Numbered from the stretch's first letter, positions 36,495 through 45,903 are shown. The stretch: 64,000 bases of DNA from Acetobacter malorum (GCF_002153605.1 NZ_JOPG01000027.1:1-64000); one strand, 5' to 3'. The notes: a model not told the origin generated them from the letters alone. Made by a program: numbers and translations.

Positions 36495-37412
36495 GTGTCA
36501 GCTTCTTCCGGTCATACCGACATCCGGGTCACGGGCTGGATTGCCCGCCTGCCTCCGGCCCTGCGCCCTTATGCTCTGCTGGCGCGGCTGGACCGGCCTA
36601 TTGGCACATGGCTGCTGTTTTTGCCGGGTATCTGGGGGATTCTGCTGCCGCAGGGCGTGCCCGTTGCGGAGCGTGTGCGGCTGATTGTGCTGTTTGGCAT
36701 TGGCAGTCTTGTCATGCGGGCAGCGGGCTGCGTGGTGAATGACATGTGGGACCGTGATATTGACCGGCAGGTGGCCCGCACGGCTGGCCGCCCGCTGGCC
36801 TCCGGTGCTCTGCGGATGCGGCATGCTGTGCTGTTTCTGGCTATCCTGCTGGCGATTGGTCTGTCCATCCTGCTGCAACTGAACGGGCTTTCTCAGATTC
36901 TCGGGGCGTCCTCGCTGGTGCTGGTGGCCCTGTATCCGCTAGCCAAGCGGTTTACATGGTGGCCGCAGCTTGTGATGGGCTTTACCTTCGGGTTCGGGGC
37001 GCCGCTGGGCTACGCGGCTGCGGCAGGCCATCTCTCCCTCGCACAGCTGGCGCTGTATGCGGCAACCATCGTCTGGCAGCTGGGGTTTGATACCATCTAC
37101 GGCTTTCAGGATATGGAAGATGACGCCCGCATTGGTGTGAAATCCACATCACGCCTCATGGCCGGGCGGGCACGGGCTTTTATTGGCACCTGTTACGTGC
37201 TGATGGTGGTGTTGCTGGCGGTGGCGGCACTGCTTGCTGGTGTGGACATTCTTTTCTGGCCGGTCTTGTTGCTGCCGGTCTTTCTGCTGTGGCGGCAGGT
37301 TGTGGGGGTTAATCCAGCCGACCCCGCTTTGTGTCTGGCGCAGTTCCGTGCCAACCGGGAAATTGGTTTTGCGGTGGCGCTGGCGCTGCTGGCGGGTTTG
37401 GTCGCCTTTTAA
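36495..37412 (+). CDS. ubiA: 4-hydroxybenzoate polyprenyltransferase UbiA
   Basis: Membrane prenyltransferase that attaches the polyprenyl tail to 4-hydroxybenzoate in ubiquinone synthesis. 305 residues with about eight helices. First Asp motif NDMWDRDIDRQVARTAGRP; second Asp motif YGFQDMEDDARIGVKST. GTG start at 36495. The divergent spacer (178 bases) to rsmE holds a weak hairpin ATGCCA / TGGCAT (36429-36452) and no gene. COQ9, another ubiquinone factor, is elsewhere in the window. Confidence 0.93.
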   Translation: MSASSGHTDIRVTGWIARLPPALRPYALLARLDRPIGTWLLFLPGIWGILLPQGVPVAERVRLIVLFGIGSLVMRAAGCVVNDMWDRDIDRQVARTAGRPLASGALRMRHAVLFLAILLAIGLSILLQLNGLSQILGASSLVLVALYPLAKRFTWWPQLVMGFTFGFGAPLGYAAAAGHLSLAQLALYAATIVWQLGFDTIYGFQDMEDDARIGVKSTSRLMAGRARAFIGTCYVLMVVLLAVAALLAGVDILFWPVLLLPVFLLWRQVVGVNPADPALCLAQFRANREIGFAVALALLAGLVAF

Positions 37413-37561
37413 AAGCAGCTGCCGGCGTTGTGTTTGTTAAGCTGGCAGCATCAAGAGAGAACATAATCTTTCTGTCGGGACAGTAATGAATGGGGCTAGG
37501 TCAGGTTATGACCCCGCTCTTTTCTGTTTTATAGGAAAGTCATTGGCACAGTTGTTCTGAA

Positions 37562-37580
37562 AATGAGAAATATTCTCATT
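37562..37580. promoter_or_regulatory. Fur/Irr-like iron operator upstream of mbfA
   Basis: AATGAGAAATATTCTCATT is an 8-3-8 perfect inverted repeat, 48 bases before the mbfA ATG. It has the GAA-N3-TTC core of Irr iron-control elements and the TGAGAA/TTCTCA half-sites of Fur boxes. mbfA is a known Irr target in rhizobia, so an iron operator is likely; which regulator binds is not decided by the sequence. Confidence 0.6.
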
Positions 37581-37628
37581 ATGTAAGAATAAATTGAGAC
37601 TTATCCTGAAAATGTATATGCGGGGCAG

Positions 37629-38585
37629 ATGCGTAAATTTACAGCCCTGACTGAACAGGAAATTCTTGCTCTGGCCATTTCCAATGAGGAAGAGGACGGC
37701 CGCATCTATGCGGACTTTTCCTATGCCTTGCAGGAAAACTACCCTGATACCGCGAAAATCTTCGCGGATATGGTGCATGAGGAAGATGACCACAGGCGGC
37801 ATCTGATTGATGTCTATGTCCGGCGTTTTGGGGATCATATTCCTCTCATTCGTCGGCAGGATATTGCCGGGTTCATGCCGCGTAAGCCTGCCTGGCAAAT
37901 TCAGGGGCAGGGTATTGAGGTCGTGCGGCGCTACGCGGAGGACATGGAGCGCGATGCGGCCCGCTTTTACCGTCAGGCAGCCCTCCGCACCAACGATGCT
38001 GAAACCCGCAAACTGCTGGGTGACCTCGCAACAGCAGAAGATCAGCATGGGCGTGCCGCCAGTGATATGGCCTCTCGCCATCTGACGGACGACAAGCGGG
38101 ATGATGAAGACGAAAACGCCCGGCGGCGCTTTGTGCTCCAGATTGTGCAGCCCGGTCTTGTGGGGCTGATGGACGGCTCTGTCTCCACACTCGCCCCGGT
38201 TTTCGCCGCAGCCTTTGCCACGCATGACCCGCACAGCGCATTTCTGGTCGGGCTGGCGGCCTCTTTGGGGGCCGGGATCTCCATGGGGTTCGCGGAAGCG
38301 CTTTCTGATGATGGCGCGTTGTCCGGGCGCGGCAAGCCGCTCATCCGGGGGCTGGTGTGCGGGGCTATGACCATGGCGGGTGGTATTGGTCATACCCTGC
38401 CGTTCCTGATTGACTCCTTCAGCGCAGCTATGACGGTGGCTATTGCCGTGGTGGTGATTGAGCTGTTCCTGATCTCATGGATCCGGTGGCGCTATCAGGA
38501 CACGCCCTTTGGCTCGGCCATTGTGCAGATTGTGTTTGGCGGAGCGCTGGTTTTTCTGGCCGGGGTGCTGATCGGCAGTTCCTGA
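37629..38585 (+). CDS. mbfA: membrane-bound ferritin MbfA (ferritin-like plus VIT1 iron transporter)
   Basis: 318-residue iron exporter. The N-terminal half (about 1-160) is a ferritin/rubrerythrin-like four-helix domain with Glu/His clusters [32 protein letters not shown] and TAEDQHGRA. The C-terminal part is a Ccc1/VIT1 transporter with about five membrane segments, including [18 protein letters not shown] and [14 protein letters not shown]. In Bradyrhizobium and Agrobacterium MbfA exports iron and protects against iron and peroxide stress. An iron operator candidate lies just upstream. The ATG at 37629 follows GGGGCAG. Confidence 0.92.
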   Translation: MRKFTALTEQEILALAISNEEEDGRIYADFSYALQENYPDTAKIFADMVHEEDDHRRHLIDVYVRRFGDHIPLIRRQDIAGFMPRKPAWQIQGQGIEVVRRYAEDMERDAARFYRQAALRTNDAETRKLLGDLATAEDQHGRAASDMASRHLTDDKRDDEDENARRRFVLQIVQPGLVGLMDGSVSTLAPVFAAAFATHDPHSAFLVGLAASLGAGISMGFAEALSDDGALSGRGKPLIRGLVCGAMTMAGGIGHTLPFLIDSFSAAMTVAIAVVVIELFLISWIRWRYQDTPFGSAIVQIVFGGALVFLAGVLIGSS

Positions 38586-38681
38586 GCACCGTCCTCTGTT
38601 ATCCCGCTGCGGCTGGTGGCATACTGCGCCTGCCATAATAAAGGCCCGGGCAAGGTGTTTGCTGGCGGCTTATGGTCACCA

Positions 38682-39380
38682 ATGGGAATGACAGCGCGTA
38701 TGACATCACGTTCCGGCAAATTTTCAGCCCTCTGTCTGGCTCTTTCTGTAGGGGGTGGTGTGAGCGCTGTGGCTCCTGTCACTCCGGCCATGGCGCAGGT
38801 GGCGGCTCAGACCGCCCCGCAGGCCGATGCACCGCAAGGCATCACGCTTTCCGCGTCGGACAAGGTCTGGCTTGGGAAGATTGAAAAGGCCCTCAACAGC
38901 GTCACCACCTTTCAGGCGCATATGCAGCAGCTGGATGCGGACGGAAAACGCACTACCGGCGTTGTTTTGATGCAGCGCCCCGGCCAGATGCGACTGGCGT
39001 ATGATCCGCCAACGCCGCTGCTGCTGGTGGCTAATCAGGGCAAAGTGGTGTTCCGGGATAACCAGCTTGATCAGACCACCGTTATCCCCATGGAGCGCAC
39101 GCCGCTGGGGTTGCTGCTGCGGCAGCATGTCAGTCTGGCGAATGATGTCACCATTACCGGCTTCCAGCATGAGGGCGGGCTGGTGCAGGTTACGGTTGTG
39201 CGCACCTCTTCCCCCGGCGATGGCAGCCTGACACTGGTGTTTTATGATAATCCGGTGGCGCTGCGGTCATGGAGCGTGGTGGATGCGCAGGGGCGCGAGA
39301 CGCGCGTGACCCTGTTTGATGTGAAGAGCGGAATTACCATTCCCGCAGGTACCTTCACGCTGCCAGCGCAGCCGGAATAA
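38682..39380 (+). CDS. LolA-like periplasmic lipoprotein carrier
   Basis: 232 residues if started at 38682; ATGs at 38688 and 38700 are also possible. Signal peptide ending VTPAMAQ, then a LolA-type fold: FQAHMQQLDADGKRTTGVVLMQRPGQMRLAYDPP, with LLLVANQGKVVFRDNQLDQ and PLGLLLRQHVSL. LolA ferries lipoproteins from LolCDE to LolB across the periplasm. Whether this is the main LolA or a paralogue cannot be decided from the window. It follows mbfA after about 95 bases without a clear terminator. Confidence 0.82.
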   Translation: MGMTARMTSRSGKFSALCLALSVGGGVSAVAPVTPAMAQVAAQTAPQADAPQGITLSASDKVWLGKIEKALNSVTTFQAHMQQLDADGKRTTGVVLMQRPGQMRLAYDPPTPLLLVANQGKVVFRDNQLDQTTVIPMERTPLGLLLRQHVSLANDVTITGFQHEGGLVQVTVVRTSSPGDGSLTLVFYDNPVALRSWSVVDAQGRETRVTLFDVKSGITIPAGTFTLPAQPE

Positions 39381-39483
39381 AACAGCGCAGGCGGGGCTGC
39401 CGGACTTTCTTCTGAGCGCAGAGGTGGCAAAACAGGCACGGCAGCCCGATATTAGGGATAGTATTTCTTCAGGACAGGCAGGT

Positions 39484-40863
39484 ATGGCGGCACGGCGCAC
39501 AGCACCTTCGGACATGGCTCCGGGTGGGGATCTTTTTGGTAATCAGGCTCCGCCGCCGGACCGTGAGCCGTCTGCCGCGCATGCAGGGCGGCCTGCGCCT
39601 AATCAGCCTCTGGCGGACAGGTTGCGGCCAAACCGGCTGGAAGATGTGGTCGGGCAGGGGCATCTGCTGGGGCCGGATGGCACGCTGACGCGGATGCTGG
39701 AGCGGGGCTCTCTCGCTAGTCTGATTCTCTGGGGCGGTCCCGGTGTCGGCAAAACGACCATTGCACGCCTGCTGGCTCAGGCCGCGGGGCTGCGGTTTGT
39801 GCAGCTTTCCGCTGTATTTTCCGGCGTTGCAGACCTGAAGAAAGCCTTTGAGAACGCCCGCAGGCAGGCAGAAGCCGGTGGTGGCACGCTGCTGTTTGTG
39901 GATGAAATCCATCGCTTTAACCGTGCCCAGCAGGACGGTTTTCTGCCTGTAGTGGAAGACGGCACCATTGTGCTGGTTGGGGCGACCACGGAAAATCCGT
40001 CCTTCGCGCTCAATTCGGCTTTGCTGTCCCGCTGTCAGGTGATGGTGCTGAACCGTCTGGATGACCCGGCGGAGGAAGCCCTGCTGGCGCGGGCGGAGGA
40101 AGAAACAGGCCGACCGCTGCCACTGACGGAAGAAGGTCGGGCGACCCTCCGCGCCATGGCGGATGGGGATGGCCGTTATCTGCTGAACATGGTTGAGCAG
40201 ATTCTCAGCCTGAAAACCGATACGCCATTGGATGCGCAGGCGCTGGCCCGTCTGCTGGCCAAGCGCGCTGTGCTGTATGACCGGGACCGGGAAGAGCATT
40301 ACAACCTGATTTCCGGCCTGCATAAATCTATGCGCGGTTCAGACCCGGATGCGGCCCTGTACTGGTTTGCCCGGATGCTGGAAGGCGGGGAGGACCCGCG
40401 TTACCTTGCGCGCCGTATGACGCGCTTTGCTGCGGAAGATGTTGGAATGGCCGACCCGCATGCCCTCCCGCTGGCGATTGCCGCGTGGGAAACTTACGAA
40501 CGCCTTGGCTCACCGGAGGGCGAACTGGCTCTGGCGCAGCTTGTGGTGCATCTGGCTACGGCGCCTAAATCCAATGGTGTTTATAAAGCCTACGGGGCGG
40601 CTCGACGTGCCGCAAAGGCCACCGGCAGCCTGATGCCCCCCGCGCATATTCTGAACGCGCCCACCAAGCTGATGCAGGAAATCGGCTACGGAAAGGGCTA
40701 TCAGTATGATCATGATACGGAAGAAGGCTTCTCCGGGCAGAATTATTTTCCGGACGAGATGAAGCGTCAGACCTTCTATAATCCGACCGGAAAAGGGTTT
40801 GAGCGGGAGATCCGCCACCGTCTGGAAACATGGGCCCGCTTGCGGGATCGGCGTCAGTCGTGA
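39484..40863 (+). CDS. rarA: replication-associated recombination protein RarA (MgsA)
   Basis: AAA+ ATPase related to clamp-loader and RuvB proteins; acts at stalled replication forks and near single-stranded DNA. 459 residues from the ATG at 39484, which follows AGGACAGGCAGG. Motifs: [20 protein letters not shown], Walker [10 protein letters not shown], Walker [12 protein letters not shown], sensor [20 protein letters not shown], and C-terminal [23 protein letters not shown] at 39424 would add 20 residues. rluC-like gene follows 10 bases later. Confidence 0.94.
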   Translation: MAARRTAPSDMAPGGDLFGNQAPPPDREPSAAHAGRPAPNQPLADRLRPNRLEDVVGQGHLLGPDGTLTRMLERGSLASLILWGGPGVGKTTIARLLAQAAGLRFVQLSAVFSGVADLKKAFENARRQAEAGGGTLLFVDEIHRFNRAQQDGFLPVVEDGTIVLVGATTENPSFALNSALLSRCQVMVLNRLDDPAEEALLARAEEETGRPLPLTEEGRATLRAMADGDGRYLLNMVEQILSLKTDTPLDAQALARLLAKRAVLYDRDREEHYNLISGLHKSMRGSDPDAALYWFARMLEGGEDPRYLARRMTRFAAEDVGMADPHALPLAIAAWETYERLGSPEGELALAQLVVHLATAPKSNGVYKAYGAARRAAKATGSLMPPAHILNAPTKLMQEIGYGKGYQYDHDTEEGFSGQNYFPDEMKRQTFYNPTGKGFEREIRHRLETWARLRDRRQS

Positions 40864-40873
40864 ATATCGTCGC

Positions 40874-41857
40874 ATGAGTGTTGTGATTCTGACTGTCAGC
40901 GAGGACGAGGCGGATATTCGCCTTGATCGCTATTTTCGTCGCCATTACCCGCATCTGACGCAGGGCGCGCTGCAAAAGCTGTGCCGTACTGGCCAGATTC
41001 GGGTGGATGGCAAACGCGTTGAGGCCTCTACCCGCCTGCAACCGGGCCAGTCCGTGCGCGTGCCGCCCATCCCCATGGCGGCCAGACCGGCAAAGGATGC
41101 CCCTCGCCCGCTGGATGAGCGGCTGGTGCGCGAGATCAAGGGCATGGTGCTATATCAGGACAAGCAGGTGATTGTTCTGAACAAACCCGCAGGCCTGCCG
41201 GTGCAGGGTGGCCCCGGCATTACCAAACATGTGGACATGATGCTGGATGGCCTGCGGGCCGAGCCGGATGATCCGCGCCCGCGTCTTGTGCATCGGATTG
41301 ACCGGGATACGTCCGGTCTGCTGCTGCTGGCCCGCACCCCCGGTGTGGCGGCCAAGCTGGCGGAAGCCTTCCGTGGGCGGGATGTGAAAAAGACCTACTG
41401 GGCTGTTGTGGTCGGTCGGCCTGACCCGATGGCGGGCGAGATTGACCAGCCTCTGGCGCGCCTTGGTGTGGGGGCTAATGCCATCATGGTGGCAGCGGAC
41501 CGTAAGGACCCGGACGGCCAGTATGCCCGCACGACCTATGAGGTTGTGGATTCGGCCGCCCGCAAATTCTCATGGCTGGCGCTGTCTCCGCTCACCGGGC
41601 GGACGCATCAGCTGCGTGTGCATTGTGAATCGCTCGGCACCCCCATTCTGGGCGACCCGAAATATGGTGGGGCCACCGCGCATGTGGATGGCTTTACGGA
41701 CCAGCTGCATCTGCATGCCCGGCAGCTGGATATGCCACACCCGGCAGGGGGGCGGCTGACTGTGACTGCCGAACTCCCGCCGCATATGCGTGAGACCTTC
41801 CGTTCTCTGGGGTTTGCGCCGGGGGCTACGCCCAAGCCGTCTCGTCGCGGCGGATAA
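40874..41857 (+). CDS. RluC-type 23S rRNA pseudouridine synthase
   Basis: 327 residues. N-terminal S4 RNA-binding domain (IRLDRYFRRHYPHLTQGALQ), then the RluA-family catalytic domain with HRIDRDTSGLLLLAR, whose second Asp is catalytic, and the C-terminal LTGRTHQLRVHCESLG and LHLHARQLDMPHP. It converts uridines in 23S rRNA, most likely the RluC sites, but RluD cannot be excluded by eye. ATG 40874 follows the rarA stop by 10 bases, so the two are probably co-transcribed. Confidence 0.88.
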   Translation: MSVVILTVSEDEADIRLDRYFRRHYPHLTQGALQKLCRTGQIRVDGKRVEASTRLQPGQSVRVPPIPMAARPAKDAPRPLDERLVREIKGMVLYQDKQVIVLNKPAGLPVQGGPGITKHVDMMLDGLRAEPDDPRPRLVHRIDRDTSGLLLLARTPGVAAKLAEAFRGRDVKKTYWAVVVGRPDPMAGEIDQPLARLGVGANAIMVAADRKDPDGQYARTTYEVVDSAARKFSWLALSPLTGRTHQLRVHCESLGTPILGDPKYGGATAHVDGFTDQLHLHARQLDMPHPAGGRLTVTAELPPHMRETFRSLGFAPGATPKPSRRGG

Positions 41858-41888
41858 CAGCGACTTCTGGAACGCAGGAGGAAAGCCA

Positions 41889-44069
41889 ATGCGGCTGAAA
41901 TGGAAGATCGCTCTGGTAGCCGGGGTTGCTGTGCTGCTGGTCGGCGGGGGCAGCGTTGTCTCCGCCATGCAGGATGCAAACTGGCTGCGCGTGCGGCTGG
42001 TTGCCGCTGTGGAAGAACAGACAGGCCGCCATCTGACGGTTGATCAGCTGCATGTGTGGCTCCTGCCGTTCCCGTGGGTGGAAGCCCGTGGCGTGCATCT
42101 TTCCGGCGTGGAAGAGGCTGATGCCGCCGGGACCGGGCAGTCTGCGCCGAATATGGTGGATGCAGGGGAAGTCCGTGCTCGCCTTGGGCTGCTGCCGCTG
42201 TTCCAGCATCGCATTGTGTTTAATGACGTCAGCATCATTCAGCCCCGCGTCTCTCTGCGGCGTCTGCCAGATGGGCGAGCGGACTGGGTCTTCACGCCGC
42301 CTGTGCATCCGGATACCGGAGGGGGCAGCCCGTCTTCCGGCAAGATGCATTGGGATGTCAGTGTGTCCACCGTCCGTATTTCCAAAGCGGACGTGCAGTG
42401 GGACGATCAGATTCGGCACAAAACCGGCCAGATCAATTTTGGGCATATTCAGGCAAAGGATCTGGATGGGGCCACCCCCAGCTTTGATGTGCAGGGTGAG
42501 AAAGGCAAAGGCCAGTTTGTTCTGACCGGCCAGACAGGTCGCCTCTTGCCGGTGCGCGCCAAAGATTTCCCTGTGCAGTTCAAGCTCGCTCTTAACATTG
42601 CCGGTCATCCCGCCGGGCTGGCGCATCTGGATGGCACGGTAACGGACCCGGACGGCGCACGCGCTTATGCGTTGCAGGTCGGCGGTTCGCTGGGGCAGTT
42701 GCGGGATCTGGAGCAGTTCTTCCCCCGCGCTGATCTGCCGGACGGACAGAATATTTCTGTCGATGCGCAGATTGCCGGTGCTGGCGAGCAGCCGGTGGCA
42801 CAAGGCCTCCATGTGCATACAGGGCAGGTTGAACTGGGCCGCTTTGTGCCCGGCAGCAAGCTGAGCCGCGCGATGCTGGATGCCACAAAGCCTGATGAGC
42901 CTCTGGCTGTGCAGATTGACGGGCAGCTTGGAGCGCAGGCTCTGGGGCTACGCGGCACGCTCGGCACACTGGCGCAGATGACAGCCCTCGCACTGGCGCC
43001 CGAAAAAACTGAAACGCCTGTGGACCTGACCCTTGTGGACGGCGCGTCCAATCTGAAACTGGCGGGAACGCTGGGTGGCGGGCACTCCTCCGTGGATGTG
43101 CATGGCGTGCTGGATCAGTTGGCTCCCGGCGGCATTTTCCCGACGGCAGAAGACGTCAAGGTGGATGGTCATGTGGAAACGGCTTCCACGCTGGCGTTGG
43201 TGAAAAAGCATGCACCGCAGGACCTGATCCGCGGACTGACGTTGAACGCCAATGTGGAAACGCCGCACGTTGCCTGGCGCGACCTGACATGGACTCAGCT
43301 TACCAGCCACGTTGTGGTGCAGGGCGGCCGACTGGTGGCGGACCCTGTGCAGGCAGACGGTTCCGGCACCGCGCAGTCCGCCCGGTTTGTTTACGATGCA
43401 TCTGGTAACACCCCCGCCTACGAGATTGCGATGCATCCGGTTGTTCTGCCGGTTGCTGCCGTGCAGGGCTGGATGGGTGCGCCTTCTCTGATGCAGGGGC
43501 CGCTGATGCTTGTCGGCACCGTTAGCATGCAGGGAGATGATGATGAGACCCGCCGGCGCACGCTGGCCGGGCATATCGGTGCGTCTGTTGTGGATGGTTC
43601 TATTGGTGGTGCGGCACTTCGTAACTTGCTCGGACCGGATATTCCGCTGAAAGGCAAAATGCCCGTGCGGTGTTTTGGCACGCATATGCAGCTTGCTGAT
43701 GGTGCAGCGCAGGTTGATCTGCTGGCCATGGAAACGCCATTCCTTTCCCTGCATGGCCACGGCACGGTGGGGTTAGGCACACACGCGCTGGACCTGCATC
43801 TCTCGCCGCGTGTCCTGCTTGGCGGGGCGTCTGCTGCCTCTGACCTGCGGGTGACGGGCACGTTTGCCGCGCCTGTGCCGAAGATGGAGCCGTCTTATGG
43901 CGGCCGCTATGGCCTCAATATTGGTGGAGATGATGGCGGGAACGATAATTGCCCCGCGTTGCTCTCTGCTGCACGGGAAGGGGGCGCAGGTCCCGCACCG
44001 TCTGCCCCCAAAGCTGGAAAAGACGGAAAGGTGATGAACATGTTGCGCGGACTGGGGCTGTTTAAATGA
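41889..44069 (+). CDS. AsmA-family envelope protein
   Basis: 726 residues. One N-terminal membrane anchor (IALVAGVAVLLVGGG) and a long periplasmic part of the AsmA/TamB-like repeat type, with RLVAAVEEQTGRHLTVDQL near the start and a C-terminal segment of the same family (VDLLAMETPFLSLHGHGTVGLGTHALDL). AsmA-like proteins form bridge-like lipid conduits between membranes; which lipid is moved is unknown. AGGAGG lies just before the ATG at 41889. The stop overlaps the ATP12 start as ATGA. Confidence 0.88.
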   Translation: MRLKWKIALVAGVAVLLVGGGSVVSAMQDANWLRVRLVAAVEEQTGRHLTVDQLHVWLLPFPWVEARGVHLSGVEEADAAGTGQSAPNMVDAGEVRARLGLLPLFQHRIVFNDVSIIQPRVSLRRLPDGRADWVFTPPVHPDTGGGSPSSGKMHWDVSVSTVRISKADVQWDDQIRHKTGQINFGHIQAKDLDGATPSFDVQGEKGKGQFVLTGQTGRLLPVRAKDFPVQFKLALNIAGHPAGLAHLDGTVTDPDGARAYALQVGGSLGQLRDLEQFFPRADLPDGQNISVDAQIAGAGEQPVAQGLHVHTGQVELGRFVPGSKLSRAMLDATKPDEPLAVQIDGQLGAQALGLRGTLGTLAQMTALALAPEKTETPVDLTLVDGASNLKLAGTLGGGHSSVDVHGVLDQLAPGGIFPTAEDVKVDGHVETASTLALVKKHAPQDLIRGLTLNANVETPHVAWRDLTWTQLTSHVVVQGGRLVADPVQADGSGTAQSARFVYDASGNTPAYEIAMHPVVLPVAAVQGWMGAPSLMQGPLMLVGTVSMQGDDDETRRRTLAGHIGASVVDGSIGGAALRNLLGPDIPLKGKMPVRCFGTHMQLADGAAQVDLLAMETPFLSLHGHGTVGLGTHALDLHLSPRVLLGGASAASDLRVTGTFAAPVPKMEPSYGGRYGLNIGGDDGGNDNCPALLSAAREGGAGPAPSAPKAGKDGKVMNMLRGLGLFK

Positions 44070-44815
44070 GCGATCTGGAGAAAAAACCAGCCCCCGCCGG
44101 AGCCCGCAAACGGTTCTGGAAGCAGGCGACTGTCGTGCCCGAACAGGAGGGCTTTGCCGTGCAGCTGGACGGCAGGCCGGTCCGGCTGCCGGAACGCACC
44201 ATGCTGTCTGTGTCCTCCCGTGCTTTGGCAGAGGCGCTGGCAGCAGAATGGCAGGCGGCTGGCCTGACGGTTGGTGGCCATTTCCGCCCGGAAGATCTGC
44301 CGCTGACCCGCATAGCCGGCTCCATGCTGGAGCGTATTCCCGGCGCACGGGCTGGCGTGGTCGATAGTCTGCTGGCTTATGCGCATAGTGACTTGCTGTG
44401 TTACCGCGAGGCTGGAAATTCAAGGCTGGCGCGGCGGCAGCGCGAACTGTGGGGACCCTGGCTGGACTGGTGTCAGGACACATTCGGCATGGAGCTGCGG
44501 ACGACGGAAGGGGTGATGCCCATCATCCAGCCCGAGGCCACAATGAAGACCCTGCGCGCTCTGCTCGAGTCTCTTTCCGATGCAGAGCTGGCGGTGCTGG
44601 GCGTGGCTGTACCTGCATTGGGCAGCCTGTATCTGGGCCTCGCTCTGGTGAAAGGGCAGGGGGAGCCGGAAGAGCTGGTGGCCTGTGCCACGCTGGATGA
44701 GCGGGAACAGATGGCAATCTGGGGTGAGGATACCGACGTGACGGACCGCATTGCCACCCGGCTGCGTGACGTGACGGATGCGGCTCAGTTTTTAGCGCTC
44801 CTGCGGAAAGGCTGA
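44066..44815 (+). CDS. ATP12-family F1-ATPase assembly chaperone
   Basis: 249 residues of the ATP12 family. KKPAPAGARKRFWKQATVVP and FAVQLDGRPVRLPERTML at the N-terminus, EWQAAG, and DLLCYREAG are typical. In mitochondria ATP12 binds the F1 alpha subunit before assembly; the alphaproteobacterial homologues are presumed to act alike. The ATG overlaps the AsmA gene by 4 bases. ATP synthase genes are not in the window. Confidence 0.9.
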   Translation: MSDLEKKPAPAGARKRFWKQATVVPEQEGFAVQLDGRPVRLPERTMLSVSSRALAEALAAEWQAAGLTVGGHFRPEDLPLTRIAGSMLERIPGARAGVVDSLLAYAHSDLLCYREAGNSRLARRQRELWGPWLDWCQDTFGMELRTTEGVMPIIQPEATMKTLRALLESLSDAELAVLGVAVPALGSLYLGLALVKGQGEPEELVACATLDEREQMAIWGEDTDVTDRIATRLRDVTDAAQFLALLRKG

Positions 44816-44894
44816 TTCTGCCTGTCCACACGGGAGCGTGTTTTGTGTGTTGATCGACACTGACATGCCATGAATTTGCCCCGGTCTGCTTCCA

Positions 44895-44955
44895 GACATG
44901 ACCTTACAGACTGATGAACGAGCGCGTTCTCTCAGCCTGAAGACAAGGTCATGTC
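44895..44955 (+). ncRNA. structured leader candidate: three nested helices
   Basis: Outer arms GACATGACCTT (44895-44905) and AAGGTCATGTC (44945-44955) are an 11-base perfect inverted repeat. Inside are CTGA / TCAG (44911-44914 / 44932-44935) and GAACG-agcg-CGTTC (44916-44929). The helices nest without conflict, forming one elongated stem. It ends 20 bases before the ATG of a small membrane protein. No T-run follows, so it is not a standard terminator. I do not recognise a known riboswitch class. Confidence 0.5.
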
Positions 44956-44975
44956 ACCCGATGAGGAGCATTCAG

Positions 44976-45146
44976 ATGCGATATGAATCGACAGGTGGAG
45001 AACCTCGGCGTCAGGTTCTGTCAGGTCCCGGTTCACGCGCACGGTTGCAGGGGCGCGTTGCCCATGCAGTTGCAACCTGTGCCATGGGATCATGGTTTTT
45101 GCTGGGACTGATTCCGGTTCTGGTCATCATCTATTCCATGAGCTGA
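44976..45146 (+). CDS. small single-pass membrane protein
   Basis: 56-residue protein, unrecognised. The N-terminal part is basic and polar (RYESTGGEPRRQ and RARLQGR), and the C-terminal part is one hydrophobic helix, WFLLGLIPVLVIIYSMS. The ATG at 44976 follows GAGGAG at ideal spacing. An in-frame ATG at 44898 would run through the structured leader and has no such site. The gene lies between ATP12 and a Spy-like gene, 104 bases before the latter. A stress or assembly role is only a guess. Confidence 0.6.
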   Translation: MRYESTGGEPRRQVLSGPGSRARLQGRVAHAVATCAMGSWFLLGLIPVLVIIYSMS

Positions 45147-45250
45147 GACAAAAGCTCCCTGATGACACTGTGGTGACACATCTTGCGTCCGCAGGAATGA
45201 TCGCCAAGTATTTATCAGGACATAGAATTTTTCAGGAGTTGTAAGAGCCC

Positions 45251-45787
45251 ATGAATTACAGAAACGGTTTCCTTGCCGCAGCAGCGGTTATTGGCCTCTC
45301 TGTCGCCGCGCTGCCTGCCCACGCCCACCCCGGTAAGGGTGGTTTCCCGCCGCCGGGCGGTCCTGGTGGCCCCGGTGGTCCGGGTGCCTGCATGCCGGGT
45401 GGCCACGGTGGTGGCATGAGCATGCTGGAAGGGCTGGACCTGACCAAGCAGCAGCGCAAGAAGATCGACACCATCCTGCGTGAAGCCCACGATCAGGACC
45501 ATGCGGACGATATGCGTGATGAATCCTCCAAAATTCATCAGCAGATTCAGGATATCCTGACGACCCCGGGCCCGGTTGATAAAGACAAGATTGCGACTCT
45601 GCAGCAGCAGCAGGCCACCCTGCGTGCGCAGGCTGAGGCGCGCCATCTGGAAGTTGCCTCCCGCATCCATGATGTGCTGACGGCAGACCAGCTGGCTCAG
45701 GTTAAGGCCCGTCAGGCTAAAATCCATGATCTGATGGAACAGCTGCGCGAAGTTGAACACCCGGCCCCGCCGGCGTCTGACAAGTAA
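45251..45787 (+). CDS. Spy/CpxP-like periplasmic protein (LTXXQ family)
   Basis: 178 residues. Signal peptide ending AHAH, then a flexible Gly/Pro-rich stretch (GGFPPPGGPGGPGGPG, residues about 30-55), and a helical core with two LTxxQ-like motifs, LTKQQRKKIDTIL and LTADQLAQVKARQ. Such proteins act as periplasmic chaperones or metal/stress sensors (Spy, CpxP, CnrX). His-rich bits (HPGKGG, GGHGGG) could bind metal, but that is inference. An AGGAG lies 13 bases before the ATG, rather far. Confidence 0.82.
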   Translation: MNYRNGFLAAAAVIGLSVAALPAHAHPGKGGFPPPGGPGGPGGPGACMPGGHGGGMSMLEGLDLTKQQRKKIDTILREAHDQDHADDMRDESSKIHQQIQDILTTPGPVDKDKIATLQQQQATLRAQAEARHLEVASRIHDVLTADQLAQVKARQAKIHDLMEQLREVEHPAPPASDK

Positions 45788-45848
45788 AAAACAGACGTTT
45801 CTTGACTCGGTGAGAGCGGGGTTGTAACTCCCTCTCACAAATCAGGAC

Positions 45849-45878
45849 CGCCACTCCGCGAGTGTTCGCGCAGTGGCG
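45849..45878 (+). promoter_or_regulatory. GC-rich hairpin between Spy-like gene and ffh
   Basis: CGCCACT-c-CGCG / CGCG-c-AGTGGCG around a 6-base loop, with one C-C mismatch. It is followed by a weak T-run (CCTTTTGG). It may end the Spy-like gene or lie in the ffh leader. It overlaps an alternative ffh GTG start at 45862, which argues against that start. Confidence 0.5.
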
Positions 45879-45903
45879 CGTCACCTTTTGGGGTAGTACG
45901 CTT

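Noticed and set aside
44911..44935. Hammerhead ribozyme: CTGATGA followed by a stem
   Set aside because: The conserved GAAA strand after stem II and the matching stem I/III cleavage site are missing.
44895..44960. tRNA-like fold in the leader of the small membrane protein
   Set aside because: The closing stem is 11 bases, there is no T-arm GTTCRA sequence, and no anticodon arm of the right size.
45788..45903. 4.5S SRP RNA next to ffh
   Set aside because: The conserved GGTCAGGTCCGGAAGGAAGC-type apical sequence is not present; the hairpin here is only about 30 bases.
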